40,338 nt of DNA from JAWXBM01 sp037968555 (GTDB lineage Bacteria > Pseudomonadota > Gammaproteobacteria > Xanthomonadales > SZUA-36), in assembly GCA_037968555.1 (NCBI GenBank), contig JBBKVS010000171.1, forward strand, positions 1-40,338, read 5' to 3'. A program made the position numbers and the translations under genes. Positions 9,601 through 17,567 of this stretch are shown one piece after another; the first letter of the stretch is position 1; each line of letters begins with the position of its first letter. Below the pieces are notes generated by a model. That model saw only the letters and a program-made list of their open reading frames with translations. It had not been told where the DNA came from and made no database searches.

Positions 9601-11112
9601 ATATTCGACCTGAAAATGGTCAATCCCAAAGCCTTGGTCTCCGTCAAGTTGGTGGCCGGTACCGGGGTTGGCACCATAGCAGTGGGCGTGGCCAAAGCGT
9701 ATGCCGACCTGATTACCATCGCCGGTTACGACGGTGGCACTGGAGCCAGCGCGCTGAGCTCGGTGAAATACGCCGGCATACCCTGGGAACTGGGCCTGAC
9801 TGAGACTCACCAGGCGCTGGTGGACAACGGCTTGCGGCATAAAATCCGCTTGCAGGTGGATGGCGGATTAAAGACCGGGCTGGATGTGATCAAAGCCGGC
9901 ATCCTGGGCGCCGAGAGTTTCGGCTTTGGCACCGGCCCGATGGTGGCGCTGGGCTGCAAGTATCTGCGCATCTGTCACCTGAACAACTGTGCTACTGGTG
10001 TCGCTACGCAGGACAAACGCCTGCGTGATGCACATTTCCACGGCCTGCCCGAACGCGTGATGGCTTATTTCCACTTTATTGCCCGGGACGTACGTGAATT
10101 GCTGGCCGAGCTCGGTATCAGCCAGTTTACCGATATCATTGGCCGCAGTGATTTACTCGAACAGCTGCCGGGCCTGACCACCAAACAGCAGGCATTGGAT
10201 CTCAGCCCGATTCTGCGCTCCGCGGCCATGCGGCATAAGGAGCCGGTTTTTTGCACACAAAGCCGCAATCCACCGTTCGACCCTGGCCTGAAGAATCAGG
10301 AAATCCTGCAAGCAGCCCAGGCCGCAGTGGACAGCGGCCTGCCCTGGAGCGGCGATTTCAGCAGCATGAATTTTGATCGCTCCATAGGCGCGACCCTGTC
10401 CGGTGCCGTGGCACTCAAACACGGCCGTGAGGGCTTGCCCAGCGACAGTCTGCAGATCAATCTGCGCGGTACAGCCGGACAAAGCCTGGGCGCCTGGAAT
10501 GCGCCAGGAATCAGCATTCACCTGACCGGCGATGCCAATGACTATGTCGGTAAGGGCATGTCAGGAGGCCGTATCGTGGTCACCACTGCAGATACCGACC
10601 GGCAACGTGCACATCGCAATGTGATATTGGGCAATGCCTGCTTGTACGGTGCTACCGGTGGTGAGCTGTTTGCGCACGGCCAGGTAGGTGAACGATTTGC
10701 GGTGCGCAATTCCGGCGCCCATGCCGTTATCGAAGGTGCCGGTCATCACGCCTGCGAGTACATGACCGGCGGCACCGTGGTGATACTCGGGCCGGTGGGT
10801 CCCAACCTCGGGGCCGGCATGACCGGTGGCGAGCTGTTTGTGCTCGACCCCAACCAACTGGTGGCGCGCTATCTGAATCCGGAATTTGTCGAAGCCACTG
10901 CGCTGGAACAACAACGCTTTGATGCACCCAGGCGCAAGTTGTTGTCCTTGATTACGGCACACGTAAATCACACGAGCAGCGCCTGGGGGCGCAAGGTGCT
11001 GGATGAGTTTGAATTGATGCTGCCACACTGGGTTTATGTTCTGCCCAAGAACCTGAAGGCCAGTCAGGACATTTCGCAACAGGACGTACCCTTGCGCTTG
11101 GTGAGAGCATGA
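6610..11112 (+). CDS. gltB: Glutamate synthase (NADPH) large subunit
   Basis: The 1500-residue alpha subunit of GOGAT transfers the amide nitrogen of glutamine to 2-oxoglutarate to give two glutamates; it works with GltD in the cytoplasm. The class II glutaminase domain starts at Cys23 (DSCGFALLAH), which becomes the N-terminal nucleophile after propeptide removal. Central and FMN-binding synthase domains follow (for example SIGALSPEAH, SNSGEGGEDASRF, GYDGGTGASALSSVKYAG). The 3Fe-4S cysteines are C1116, C1122 and C1127, and the C-terminal GXGXG beta-helix contains repeated Gly motifs (GNACLYGATGGELF). The start is TTG 6610 with GGAG 7 nt upstream; the nearby ATG at 6606 is out of frame. Length is normal for the family. 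Confidence 0.97.
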   Translation: MPQDTRPESLTLHDPVRDFRDSCGFALLAHMDGQKSHWLVETTLKSLARLTHRGAVAADGKSGDGCGIMLQFPEPFLREVAEDCGIKLADNFAAGLVFFSPNVDLIERGKEILTRHLARVSLEVVGWREVPTQPEFVGEQALVSMPAIYQVFVNAPQGWHSHDLERQLFVARRFAFDEHSKLPDPDPLYYVVSLSRLTMVYKGLIQAEHLADYYPDLRDPRMTSAIGICHQRFSTNTLPRWNYAQPFRFLAHNGEINSVNSNRDWANARAGILHSPLLPSLESLSHLVNESGSDSSSLDNLLEVFMAGGMDLFRAMRLLLPPAVRDDMDPDLKAFLQFNSMHQEPWDGPAGIVSTNGEVACCNLDRNGLRPARFSITHDGVFTVASETGVWDCPPERVKRRGRLGPGEMIAVDTSTGKIWKTGTIDDNLKARHAYREWLAENVVRVWNNDEQERKAALKFMRESASTLPIFQRLFGLTEEECEVLIHPLANDSQEAVGSMGDDTPMAVLSERNRSIYDYFRQGFAQVTNPPIDPLRESSVMSLETSIGREHNVFNETASHAHRVVLPWPVLNFVKYQTLLGLDQRHYRNQRFSLNFDPQVHGLKTAIEGLVENCVQAVKAGVTILVLSDRDISRETLTMPAPLAVGAVHQALMRAHERTRANILLETGSTRDPHQFGVLLGLGVTAIYPYLAFQTINQQIDIGALQGDPIDLRKNYRRGIRKGLLKILSKMGICTMASYRGSQLFEAIGLSREVIDLCCPKVRTKIGGAGFAELEEDIRRMHELAWNEQGQPTRDGIYRYVHGGEQHGYNPGVVMQLQKAVASNSWQDYRVYADMVNQRKILTLRDLLQLKPGENPIPLDQVESEQQLFPRFDSAGMSIGALSPEAHESLAVAMNRLGGRSNSGEGGEDASRFNSERNSAIKQVASGRFGVNAHYLVNADVLQIKIAQGAKPGEGGQLPGDKVTMEIAALRCSTPGVTLISPPPHHDIYSIEDLSQLIFDLKMVNPKALVSVKLVAGTGVGTIAVGVAKAYADLITIAGYDGGTGASALSSVKYAGIPWELGLTETHQALVDNGLRHKIRLQVDGGLKTGLDVIKAGILGAESFGFGTGPMVALGCKYLRICHLNNCATGVATQDKRLRDAHFHGLPERVMAYFHFIARDVRELLAELGISQFTDIIGRSDLLEQLPGLTTKQQALDLSPILRSAAMRHKEPVFCTQSRNPPFDPGLKNQEILQAAQAAVDSGLPWSGDFSSMNFDRSIGATLSGAVALKHGREGLPSDSLQINLRGTAGQSLGAWNAPGISIHLTGDANDYVGKGMSGGRIVVTTADTDRQRAHRNVILGNACLYGATGGELFAHGQVGERFAVRNSGAHAVIEGAGHHACEYMTGGTVVILGPVGPNLGAGMTGGELFVLDPNQLVARYLNPEFVEATALEQQRFDAPRRKLLSLITAHVNHTSSAWGRKVLDEFELMLPHWVYVLPKNLKASQDISQQDVPLRLVRA

Positions 11113-12551
11113 GTTCCAAACACGATAATTTTGCCTTTCTGCAACGTGAACGCAGTGATCCGGATGTGTTTACTTTGGAAATCCGTCGCAAGGAATTCCA
11201 CGAGATATACAAACCCTATGAGCAGCAGGAAGCGGCTGATCAATCGGAGCGTTGTCTGGATTGCGGTAACCCCTACTGCGAATGGAAATGTCCAGTACAT
11301 AACTACATTCCCAATTGGCTGAAACTGGCCCAGGAAGGACGAATTCTTGAAGCAGCCGATCTGTGCCATGAAACCAATAGCTTGCCGGAAGTCTGCGGCC
11401 GCATTTGTCCGCAAGACCGCTTGTGCGAACAAGCCTGCACGCTGCAAACCGGTTTCGGTGCCGTCACCATAGGCGCGATTGAGCGCTACATCGTTGACGA
11501 AGCATTCAAATTGGGCTGGCGGCCTGACCTGTCACATGTGCGTCCCAAGCCCTGGAGCGTGGGCGTGGTGGGTGCCGGCCCGGCTGGCTTGGCCTGTGCT
11601 GATGTTTTATCGCGTAATGGCGTCAGCGTTACTGTTTACGATCGCCATCCGGAAATCGGCGGACTGTTGAGTTTTGGCATACCGGATTTCAAACTGGAAT
11701 TGAAGGTCATGCGCCTGCGTCGCCAGGTATTTGAAGAAGCGGGTATCCAATTCCGCATGAACTGTGAAATCGGTAGTGATATCGCGGCTGATGATTTGCT
11801 CAATATGCACGATGCGCTGTTCTTTGGCACCGGCACTTACACGCCAGTGCAAGCGGAATTACCCGGTATGGACGCCGGTGGCATAGTTCCCGCGCTGCCT
11901 TATCTGATCGGCCAGACTGCGCATATGTACGGTCTGAAAATGGCCGGCTATCCGCATATCAATCTCAGCGGTGAAGACGTGCTGGTACTGGGCGGTGGTG
12001 ATACCGCCATGGATTGTGTGCGCACCGCGATACGCCAGGGTGCGAATTCCGTCACTTGCGTGTACCGCCGTGACCGCGACAACATGCCGGGTTCGCAACG
12101 TGAAGTAGACAACTCCATGACGGAGGGGGTGAAATTTGAATTCAATACCCTGCCCGTGGCATTGCAACACGAGCATGGACGTCTCAATGGCCTGGAAATT
12201 GTCCGAACCGAACTGATTGCCGATCAGGACGGAGGCAGAGCCCGTCCTCAGGTAATTTCCGGAAGCGAGCAAGTATTGCCTGCCAGCGCGGTGATATTCG
12301 CTTTTGGTTACAGGCCTAGTCCGCCCGACTGGTTGGAACGACTATCCGTTCGTACCGAAAACAATGGCCGGGTGAGTATTGCCGGCCTGCCAGGGCAGAC
12401 CAGCAATCCGGCCATATTCGCCGGCGGCGACATGGTGCGGGGATCCGACCTGGTGGTAACAGCCATTGCGGATGCGCGCATCGCGGCCAAGGGCATGTTG
12501 GAATACCTGGAGTTACAGATACCGCAGCAGCGTCGTGTTAACGCCTCCTGA
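11109..12551 (+). CDS. gltD: Glutamate synthase (NADPH) small subunit
   Basis: The 480-residue beta subunit passes electrons from NADPH through FAD and Fe-S clusters to GltB. The N-terminal domain has two cysteine groups (C49, C52, C57, C61 and C96, C100, C106, C110) for 4Fe-4S clusters. The FAD Rossmann motif is GAGPAG at about 155-160 and the NADPH motif GGGDTAMDC at about 295-303; the C-terminal GGDMVRGSDLVVTAI closes the FAD site. Its ATG overlaps the gltB stop by 4 nt (ATGA), so the two are translationally coupled. Confidence 0.97.
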   Translation: MSSKHDNFAFLQRERSDPDVFTLEIRRKEFHEIYKPYEQQEAADQSERCLDCGNPYCEWKCPVHNYIPNWLKLAQEGRILEAADLCHETNSLPEVCGRICPQDRLCEQACTLQTGFGAVTIGAIERYIVDEAFKLGWRPDLSHVRPKPWSVGVVGAGPAGLACADVLSRNGVSVTVYDRHPEIGGLLSFGIPDFKLELKVMRLRRQVFEEAGIQFRMNCEIGSDIAADDLLNMHDALFFGTGTYTPVQAELPGMDAGGIVPALPYLIGQTAHMYGLKMAGYPHINLSGEDVLVLGGGDTAMDCVRTAIRQGANSVTCVYRRDRDNMPGSQREVDNSMTEGVKFEFNTLPVALQHEHGRLNGLEIVRTELIADQDGGRARPQVISGSEQVLPASAVIFAFGYRPSPPDWLERLSVRTENNGRVSIAGLPGQTSNPAIFAGGDMVRGSDLVVTAIADARIAAKGMLEYLELQIPQQRRVNAS

Positions 12552-12644
12552 ACGCATATTGAACTTTTTCAGCGGGGAATGGTCTATCAGCCGGTGCCGG
12601 CCAATTTGTTCATCATTCAGACAGGTGTTTGTTGCAAGCAGGAC

Positions 12645-13058
12645 ATGTTGATCATACGGCCAGGGCTTGAAATTCCAGAAGAAGAGGTCCATCTGGAATC
12701 TATACGCGCCCAAGGCGCTGGCGGACAGAACGTTAACAAGGTTTCTTCCGCGATTCACTTGCGATTTGATATTGCCGCCTCTTCGCTATCTGAGGAGTAC
12801 AAGGCAAGATTACTGGCCATCTCAGACAGGCGGCTTAATTCCGACGGCGTGATTGTCATCAAAGCTCAGCGACACCGCACCCGGGAGAAAAACAGTCGCG
12901 ATGCGCTGGACCGGCTAGCAGAACTGATACGTAACGCTATCCAGCTACACCGAAAACGAATACCCACACGGCCCAGCAAGGCGTCAAAAGAAAGACGGCT
13001 GGCCTCCAAGTCACAACGCTCCCGCACCAAGCAATTGCGGAACAAAGTTGAAGATTGA
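12645..13058 (+). CDS. arfB: Peptidyl-tRNA hydrolase ArfB (ribosome rescue)
   Basis: A 137-residue ArfB/YaeJ protein, which enters stalled ribosomes lacking a codon in the A site and releases the nascent chain. The GGQ catalytic loop is at residues 26-28 in RAQGAGGQNVNKVSSAIHLR. The basic C-terminal tail (RPSKASKERRLASKSQRSRTKQLRNK), which in this family occupies the empty mRNA channel, is intact. I chose ATG 12645 because it gives the usual family N-terminus (about 140 residues). An in-frame ATG at 12579 would add 22 residues not expected in the family; neither start has a strong ribosome-binding site. Confidence 0.92.
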   Translation: MLIIRPGLEIPEEEVHLESIRAQGAGGQNVNKVSSAIHLRFDIAASSLSEEYKARLLAISDRRLNSDGVIVIKAQRHRTREKNSRDALDRLAELIRNAIQLHRKRIPTRPSKASKERRLASKSQRSRTKQLRNKVED

Positions 13059-13091
13059 TTCGGGGTACAGCCTTGAATTACATCCTTACAG

Positions 13092-13107
13092 GGACCATAT
13101 CAGGTCC
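13092..13107 (+). promoter_or_regulatory. Possible MarR operator (inverted repeat)
   Basis: GGACC-ATATCA-GGTCC is a perfect inverted repeat 32 nt before the start of the following MarR gene, with a TTGAAT hexamer just upstream (near 13073). MarR proteins often bind such a site to repress themselves. No binding data can be read from the sequence. Confidence 0.3.
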
Positions 13108-13138
13108 AATTAGTATTTAATATTCAGAGGTTTAGATC

Positions 13139-13591
13139 ATGAGTCGTATCACTATCAGCAATGCGTCCGAGCAGGACTTTATTCCCTTGATGAGCGAACT
13201 GGCACGCGCCCACCAACTGTTTTCTCTATACGATGCCGAGATTCATCGCTTGGCAGGCTCTGAACTGACTGCACCCCAGGCCAAAGTCATATTCTGCCTG
13301 GGCACTACCGATGGTATGACCTGCAGCGATATCACCGACAAGACCCTGATTACCAAGGGAACATTGACGGGCGTCATAGATCGCTTGGAACAGAAAGGCC
13401 TGGTACAACGCTGGGGCGACAGCGATGATGGCCGTCGCATCATTGTGGATTTGAGCAAAGAGGGTCAGAAGGTATTCAAACGTGAATACCCACGCTACCT
13501 GACTGCGCTGAAAACCCGCTTTGATGCTCTCAGCAAGCGGGATCGCGACCAGGCAACCAATCTGCTGGGCAAAATCGCCTCCTTGTTCTGA
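13139..13591 (+). CDS. MarR-family transcriptional regulator
   Basis: A full-length 150-residue MarR regulator. Helices near the N-terminus (LMSELARAHQLFSLYDAEIHRLA) form the dimer interface. The recognition helix region is TCSDITDKTLITKGTLTGVIDRL (about 60-82), followed by the wing (WGDSDDGRRIIVDLSKEGQKVF). The C-terminal helices are present. AGAGG lies about 9 nt before the ATG. It is followed after 27 nt by the DUF456 gene, so it may control an operon that includes itself. The ligand is unknown. Confidence 0.88.
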   Translation: MSRITISNASEQDFIPLMSELARAHQLFSLYDAEIHRLAGSELTAPQAKVIFCLGTTDGMTCSDITDKTLITKGTLTGVIDRLEQKGLVQRWGDSDDGRRIIVDLSKEGQKVFKREYPRYLTALKTRFDALSKRDRDQATNLLGKIASLF

Positions 13592-13618
13592 TTGATCCGA
13601 ACCCGGTTCGGATAGCTG

Positions 13619-14110
13619 ATGGATTGGAGCATACTCTGGTGGCTCATCGCCACCTTGTTGGTGCTGGCTGGCCTGGCGGGCACCATTCTGCCGGCATTGC
13701 CCGGAGTTCCCATGGTGTTTGGTGGCCTGCTTTTGGGCGCCTGGCTGACGGATTTCACAGCCATCGGCTGGATCACCATAGCCATATTTGCTGCCCTCAC
13801 CGTACTGGCTTTGATCATTGATTTCCTGGCCGGCGCTTATGGTGCGCGCTACGCGGGTGCCGGTGTACGGGCTTTCTGGGGCGCAACCCTGGGAGCCATT
13901 GTTGGCATATTCTTCGGCCTGCCCGGTATTATTCTGGGTCCGTTTCTGGGCGCAGTGATTGGCGAATTGAGCGGCGGCAATGACTGGCGCTCATCCGGCA
14001 AAGCAGGAATCGGCGCCTGGCTGGGTCTGGTATTCGCTACCGCTTTCAAGCTGTCCATCAGTTTCCTGATGATCGGTGTTTTTCTGCTGCAAATGTTTTG
14101 GGGTGAGTAG
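13619..14110 (+). CDS. DUF456 family inner-membrane protein
   Basis: A 163-residue integral membrane protein rich in Gly, Ala and hydrophobic residues, with about four membrane segments. The N-terminal PALPGVPMVFGGLLLGAWLTDF and the middle YGARYAGAGVRAFWGATLGAIVG to GLPGIILGPFLGAVIGEL are characteristic of DUF456. The function of this family is not known. It lies 27 nt after the MarR gene and is probably co-transcribed with it. No Shine-Dalgarno of note precedes its ATG, so coupling to the upstream gene is possible. Confidence 0.85.
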   Translation: MDWSILWWLIATLLVLAGLAGTILPALPGVPMVFGGLLLGAWLTDFTAIGWITIAIFAALTVLALIIDFLAGAYGARYAGAGVRAFWGATLGAIVGIFFGLPGIILGPFLGAVIGELSGGNDWRSSGKAGIGAWLGLVFATAFKLSISFLMIGVFLLQMFWGE

Positions 14111-14166
14111 TGGTCCGGGAGGACAAAACGCCTGGCCTCACTCCGGCCACTTTCTACCCTACCCAG

Positions 14167-14243
14167 CGTCATTCCGGACGCGACACAGTCGCGAGCCGGA
14201 ATCCATAAACAAGAAGCTTTGCTGTTTCGTTTCCGTAATGACG
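14167..14243. repeat. REP/MITE-like repeat with long hairpin
   Basis: The outer ends CGTCATT (14167-14173) and AATGACG (14237-14243) are inverted repeats. Inside is a strong hairpin: ATTCCGG then CGCGAC, loop ACA, GTCGCG, then CCGGAAT (14171-14202). The CGTCATTCCGG...CCGGAATCCA pattern is that of dispersed intergenic repeats common in proteobacteria, and a related half-site occurs at 23012-23033. Lying between the convergent DUF456 and amidohydrolase genes, it may also stop transcription from both sides. Confidence 0.6.
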
Positions 14244-14250
14244 AACTGGA

Positions 14251-16254
14251 TTAATTGAAAGGCTTGATGCCAATCGCCTGGTACAAGGCATTCGGGTCGT
14301 AACGGTTATTGCCTTTGATCACCATCAGCGGGTGCCGCACGGCACTGATATCCTGCAAAGGATCATCCCGCAGCAAAACCAGATCGGCTGTTTTTCCTAC
14401 GTCGATGGAGCCGGTGGTTTCCTCAGCGCCCACTACTTTGGCGGAACCCAGTGTGGCGATGCGCAATACGGCTGCTGTTGGTATACCCGCCTGTTGATAC
14501 AGCTCCAGTTCGCGGTGCAGGGTAAATCCGGCCAGCGCATCGGTGCCGGCCACCAGGGGAACACCAGCCTGGTAAAGACGTAAGATCATATTCAGCAAGG
14601 CCTGAGCCGATTGAGCGTAGCGAGCTGCATTCTCCTCGTTGATATCCATCTCACCGGCCAACATGGAGCGACGCACCGAAGCGGGCATGTGGTCAGCCAC
14701 CGCCGCGTAGGATGGATCAATTTCACCGGAGCGGTGGCGAAACATGCTGTCAAAAATGGCTACGGTGGGATCAACCTCAATGCCCCGGTCGGCCAAAAGC
14801 TTGATAAAAACATTTACCTGATCGGAGTCCAGATCCAGGCTGCCGCCTTGCTCCGCAACCAGCTTGAATCGAACCGGGGTGCGCGTGTCATCATCCGGCC
14901 CGGCCAGGAAATTCAGAAACAACATATTGATGTGCTGAATTTCGTCAAACCCATCCAACACCGCCCGCTCCGCGGTCATGCCGGAAGGAATATGTCCTGA
15001 TAAGCGCATACCGTGGGCATGAATGGCCCTGGCAATCGGTGCCACCCAGTCTGGTTCAATGGATGAATAAATCTTGATTTGCGGATAAGCCTCGGCAGCG
15101 TACCCTTGGACCATGGCCAGCGCATCATCCAAGGTATCCGCCAGCTTGCCGGTGGGCGCTGAAAACGGGCTTTTTTTGTCGATGAAACCCGCCCGGTAGG
15201 AATGCGGACCGATGGCAGCACCCGTATCAAACGCACGGGTGATTTCTGTCAGTCGTTGTTCATTGTTGGCCAGGTCCCGAACCGTGGTAACACCGGCAGC
15301 GATCTGCAGCAAACCATCGTCCAGTGACAAATGCGTGTGCATATCCCACAAGCCGGGGATCAGGTAAGCGCTGCGGCCGTCAATGACTTCGTAAGCCCCC
15401 AACTCCATTTCCGCAACCACATCGGAATCCAGCCAGATACCGGAAATGAGGCCGTTATGTACCGCAATCATGCGGCCAGGCGCAGTGGTGCCTGCTGTTA
15501 CGTCTATCAGGTGCACATTGCGCAATAACCACTTATCGGGCAGTGGTTTTGTCAGCTCCGCGGCCAGCTTGTGGCTACGGTCTTCTTCGGCCGCGTCCTG
15601 AAGTCTTTGCAGGTCCTCAAGCACAGCAGATTGGCCTGCAGGAGCCATGCCCATCCAGCCATAGGCCAGGGCAAATAACTGTTGTTGCTGATCCAGCCAG
15701 ACGTACTCAGGCGTGAGCCCTAAACCCTGGATGGCATAGAGTGTCGCCGTGATTTCACTACTTACAGCATGCTCGGTAATTTTCTCGATGGAGGCCTGCC
15801 CGGCCGGTAACAATGCCAGGCTGCCACCCTTGCTTTTGAGCAGGGCGCGAGCCAACAGGGCGGTCTGAACCGGGGTGCCTTCATTAGGCCAGTAGTAACC
15901 GCCCGCAGCGGCCTGACCATTTTCCAGTGTGCTGCTCCAGGTAACGGTATTGCCATCGGCATTGAATTTCTCCGCCACCGGTGCGCCCATGTAAGCGTGG
16001 CCGCGCGTATCCAGTGAAACCAGCATGCCGTTTTCATCAACCTGGCTTTGTTCACTGAGTTTGGGACCACGACCTCTGTCGTTGTATTCAAATTCAGCTT
16101 TCTGGCTACCGTCGGCGGCCTGCTCCACCACCAGCGAACCGCTGACTTTTCCCATGGTGACCCAATCGTAATTACGGATTGAACTTTCCTGGGCTGTTGC
16201 CACAACTGAAGATGTGCAAACCATGCTGAGAATAATCAGTTTGGAGTAAATCAT
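14251..16254 (-). CDS. Secreted amidohydrolase-superfamily protein
   Basis: A 667-residue metal-dependent hydrolase with an N-terminal signal peptide (ending near VATAQE), so probably periplasmic. An N-terminal region of about 240 residues, unlike the usual enzyme, precedes the imidazolonepropionase-like TIM barrel. Metal ligands can be placed: H306 and H308 (WDMHTHL), a candidate carboxylated lysine at about 394 (QIKIYSS), H421 (LSGHIPSG), H441 (EIQHINM), and the Asp of AGTDALAG near 563. The C-terminus (GSIDVGKTADLVLLRDDPL) is typical. The substrate is unknown; dipeptidase- or prolidase-like enzymes are close in fold. Its ATG lies 2 nt after thrC, so it is read as the last gene of the threonine operon. 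Confidence 0.85.
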   Translation of the reverse strand: MIYSKLIILSMVCTSSVVATAQESSIRNYDWVTMGKVSGSLVVEQAADGSQKAEFEYNDRGRGPKLSEQSQVDENGMLVSLDTRGHAYMGAPVAEKFNADGNTVTWSSTLENGQAAAGGYYWPNEGTPVQTALLARALLKSKGGSLALLPAGQASIEKITEHAVSSEITATLYAIQGLGLTPEYVWLDQQQQLFALAYGWMGMAPAGQSAVLEDLQRLQDAAEEDRSHKLAAELTKPLPDKWLLRNVHLIDVTAGTTAPGRMIAVHNGLISGIWLDSDVVAEMELGAYEVIDGRSAYLIPGLWDMHTHLSLDDGLLQIAAGVTTVRDLANNEQRLTEITRAFDTGAAIGPHSYRAGFIDKKSPFSAPTGKLADTLDDALAMVQGYAAEAYPQIKIYSSIEPDWVAPIARAIHAHGMRLSGHIPSGMTAERAVLDGFDEIQHINMLFLNFLAGPDDDTRTPVRFKLVAEQGGSLDLDSDQVNVFIKLLADRGIEVDPTVAIFDSMFRHRSGEIDPSYAAVADHMPASVRRSMLAGEMDINEENAARYAQSAQALLNMILRLYQAGVPLVAGTDALAGFTLHRELELYQQAGIPTAAVLRIATLGSAKVVGAEETTGSIDVGKTADLVLLRDDPLQDISAVRHPLMVIKGNNRYDPNALYQAIGIKPFN

Positions 16255-16256
16255 GA

Positions 16257-17534
16257 TTATTGATTCTCCAACAAAATTTTCTTCAACTCAGAAATATTTC
16301 CACTTATGGTACTTGACAGTACTTCTTTGTCTTTTACTGCAGCCAATTCTGGCGGTAAAGGCTGGTCAATTTTCAGCACATCCTGCAGGGTCTCCAGGAA
16401 CTTGGCAGGGTGAGCTGTACACAGGAAACAACCCAACTCATCCGCTTGCAGGCTGGTTTTCAGCGCCGCCCAGGCCAAAGCAGTATGCGGGTCTGCCAGA
16501 TAGTCTTGCTCCCACAGATCGATAATGGCCTGCCGGGTTTGCGCATCATCCAGCGAAAAGGACGATATTAGTTCTGATAATGACAACTGATGTCTTTTTT
16601 CAAGCTCCAGAACCCGTGGAAAATTGTTTGGATTAGAAATATCCATGGCATTGGTCAGGGTGCTGACAGTAGCATGTGGTTCCCATCGCCCTGACGCCAG
16701 AAAACGCGGAACCGTGTCATTGGCATTGGTGGCCGCGATCATGCGCTTATAAGGCAAGCCCAGGGCACGCGCCAACAAGCCCGCCGTTACATTACCAAAA
16801 TTGCCACTAGGCACCGAAAACACCAGGCGTTTTACATCAGCAGATTGCGCCGCTGCTTCAAAGTAATAACAGACCTGTGCCAGCAAGCGGGCAATATTGA
16901 TGGAGTTAGCCGAATTGAGGCCAATTGCCTGACGCAGATCGGCATCATCAAAACATTGTTTGACCAGCGCCTGGCAAGTATCAAAATCGGCCTCAACTGC
17001 AACGGTAGTGATGTTGTCACCGAGAGTGCAGAACAATTTCTCCTGCAAAGGAGAAATGCGGCCTTTGGGATACAGAATAACGACCTTGATGCCAGCCTGG
17101 CGATAATAAGCATGGGCCACGGCAGCTCCGGTATCACCGGAAGTGGCCGTGAGTATGGTCATAGGGCCCTGATCACGGAATTCCACCAGGCAACGGGCCA
17201 TGAAACGCGCGCCAAAATCCTTGAAGGCCAATGACGGGCCATGAAACAGTTCAAGGGCGGCGATTTGATCATTCAAGCTAACGACCGGCAGGGGAAAATC
17301 GAAAGCTGACTCCACCATGGCCAACACTTGCGCCTGGTTTAATTCGCCATCCAGCAAGTGGTGCAATATCATAGCGCTACGCGGTACAAAGTCCTGTTGC
17401 AGTAAGCTGGCCACGTCTTCCAATGGCTTGATGTGACGCGGAAAAAACAAGCCTTGATCTCGGCCCAAACCCTGCAATACGGCCCGTTTGAAGCTGACCG
17501 CTTCTTCGGGGTGTTTGATATTGATTAAATCCAT
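16257..17534 (-). CDS. thrC: Threonine synthase
   Basis: The 425-residue PLP enzyme converts O-phosphohomoserine to threonine, the last step of the pathway. The PLP lysine is K105 in FHGPSLAFKDFGARF. The phosphate-binding loop (TATSGDTGAAVAHAYY) and the SVPSGNFGNVTAGLLA segment are present, and length fits the short proteobacterial (E. coli-like) class. It begins 33 nt after thrB in the asnB-thrA-thrB-thrC run. Confidence 0.96.
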   Translation of the reverse strand: MDLINIKHPEEAVSFKRAVLQGLGRDQGLFFPRHIKPLEDVASLLQQDFVPRSAMILHHLLDGELNQAQVLAMVESAFDFPLPVVSLNDQIAALELFHGPSLAFKDFGARFMARCLVEFRDQGPMTILTATSGDTGAAVAHAYYRQAGIKVVILYPKGRISPLQEKLFCTLGDNITTVAVEADFDTCQALVKQCFDDADLRQAIGLNSANSINIARLLAQVCYYFEAAAQSADVKRLVFSVPSGNFGNVTAGLLARALGLPYKRMIAATNANDTVPRFLASGRWEPHATVSTLTNAMDISNPNNFPRVLELEKRHQLSLSELISSFSLDDAQTRQAIIDLWEQDYLADPHTALAWAALKTSLQADELGCFLCTAHPAKFLETLQDVLKIDQPLPPELAAVKDKEVLSSTISGNISELKKILLENQ

Positions 17535-17567
17535 TCCGGCAAATCCTTGCTACGGGGGCTTGATGAA

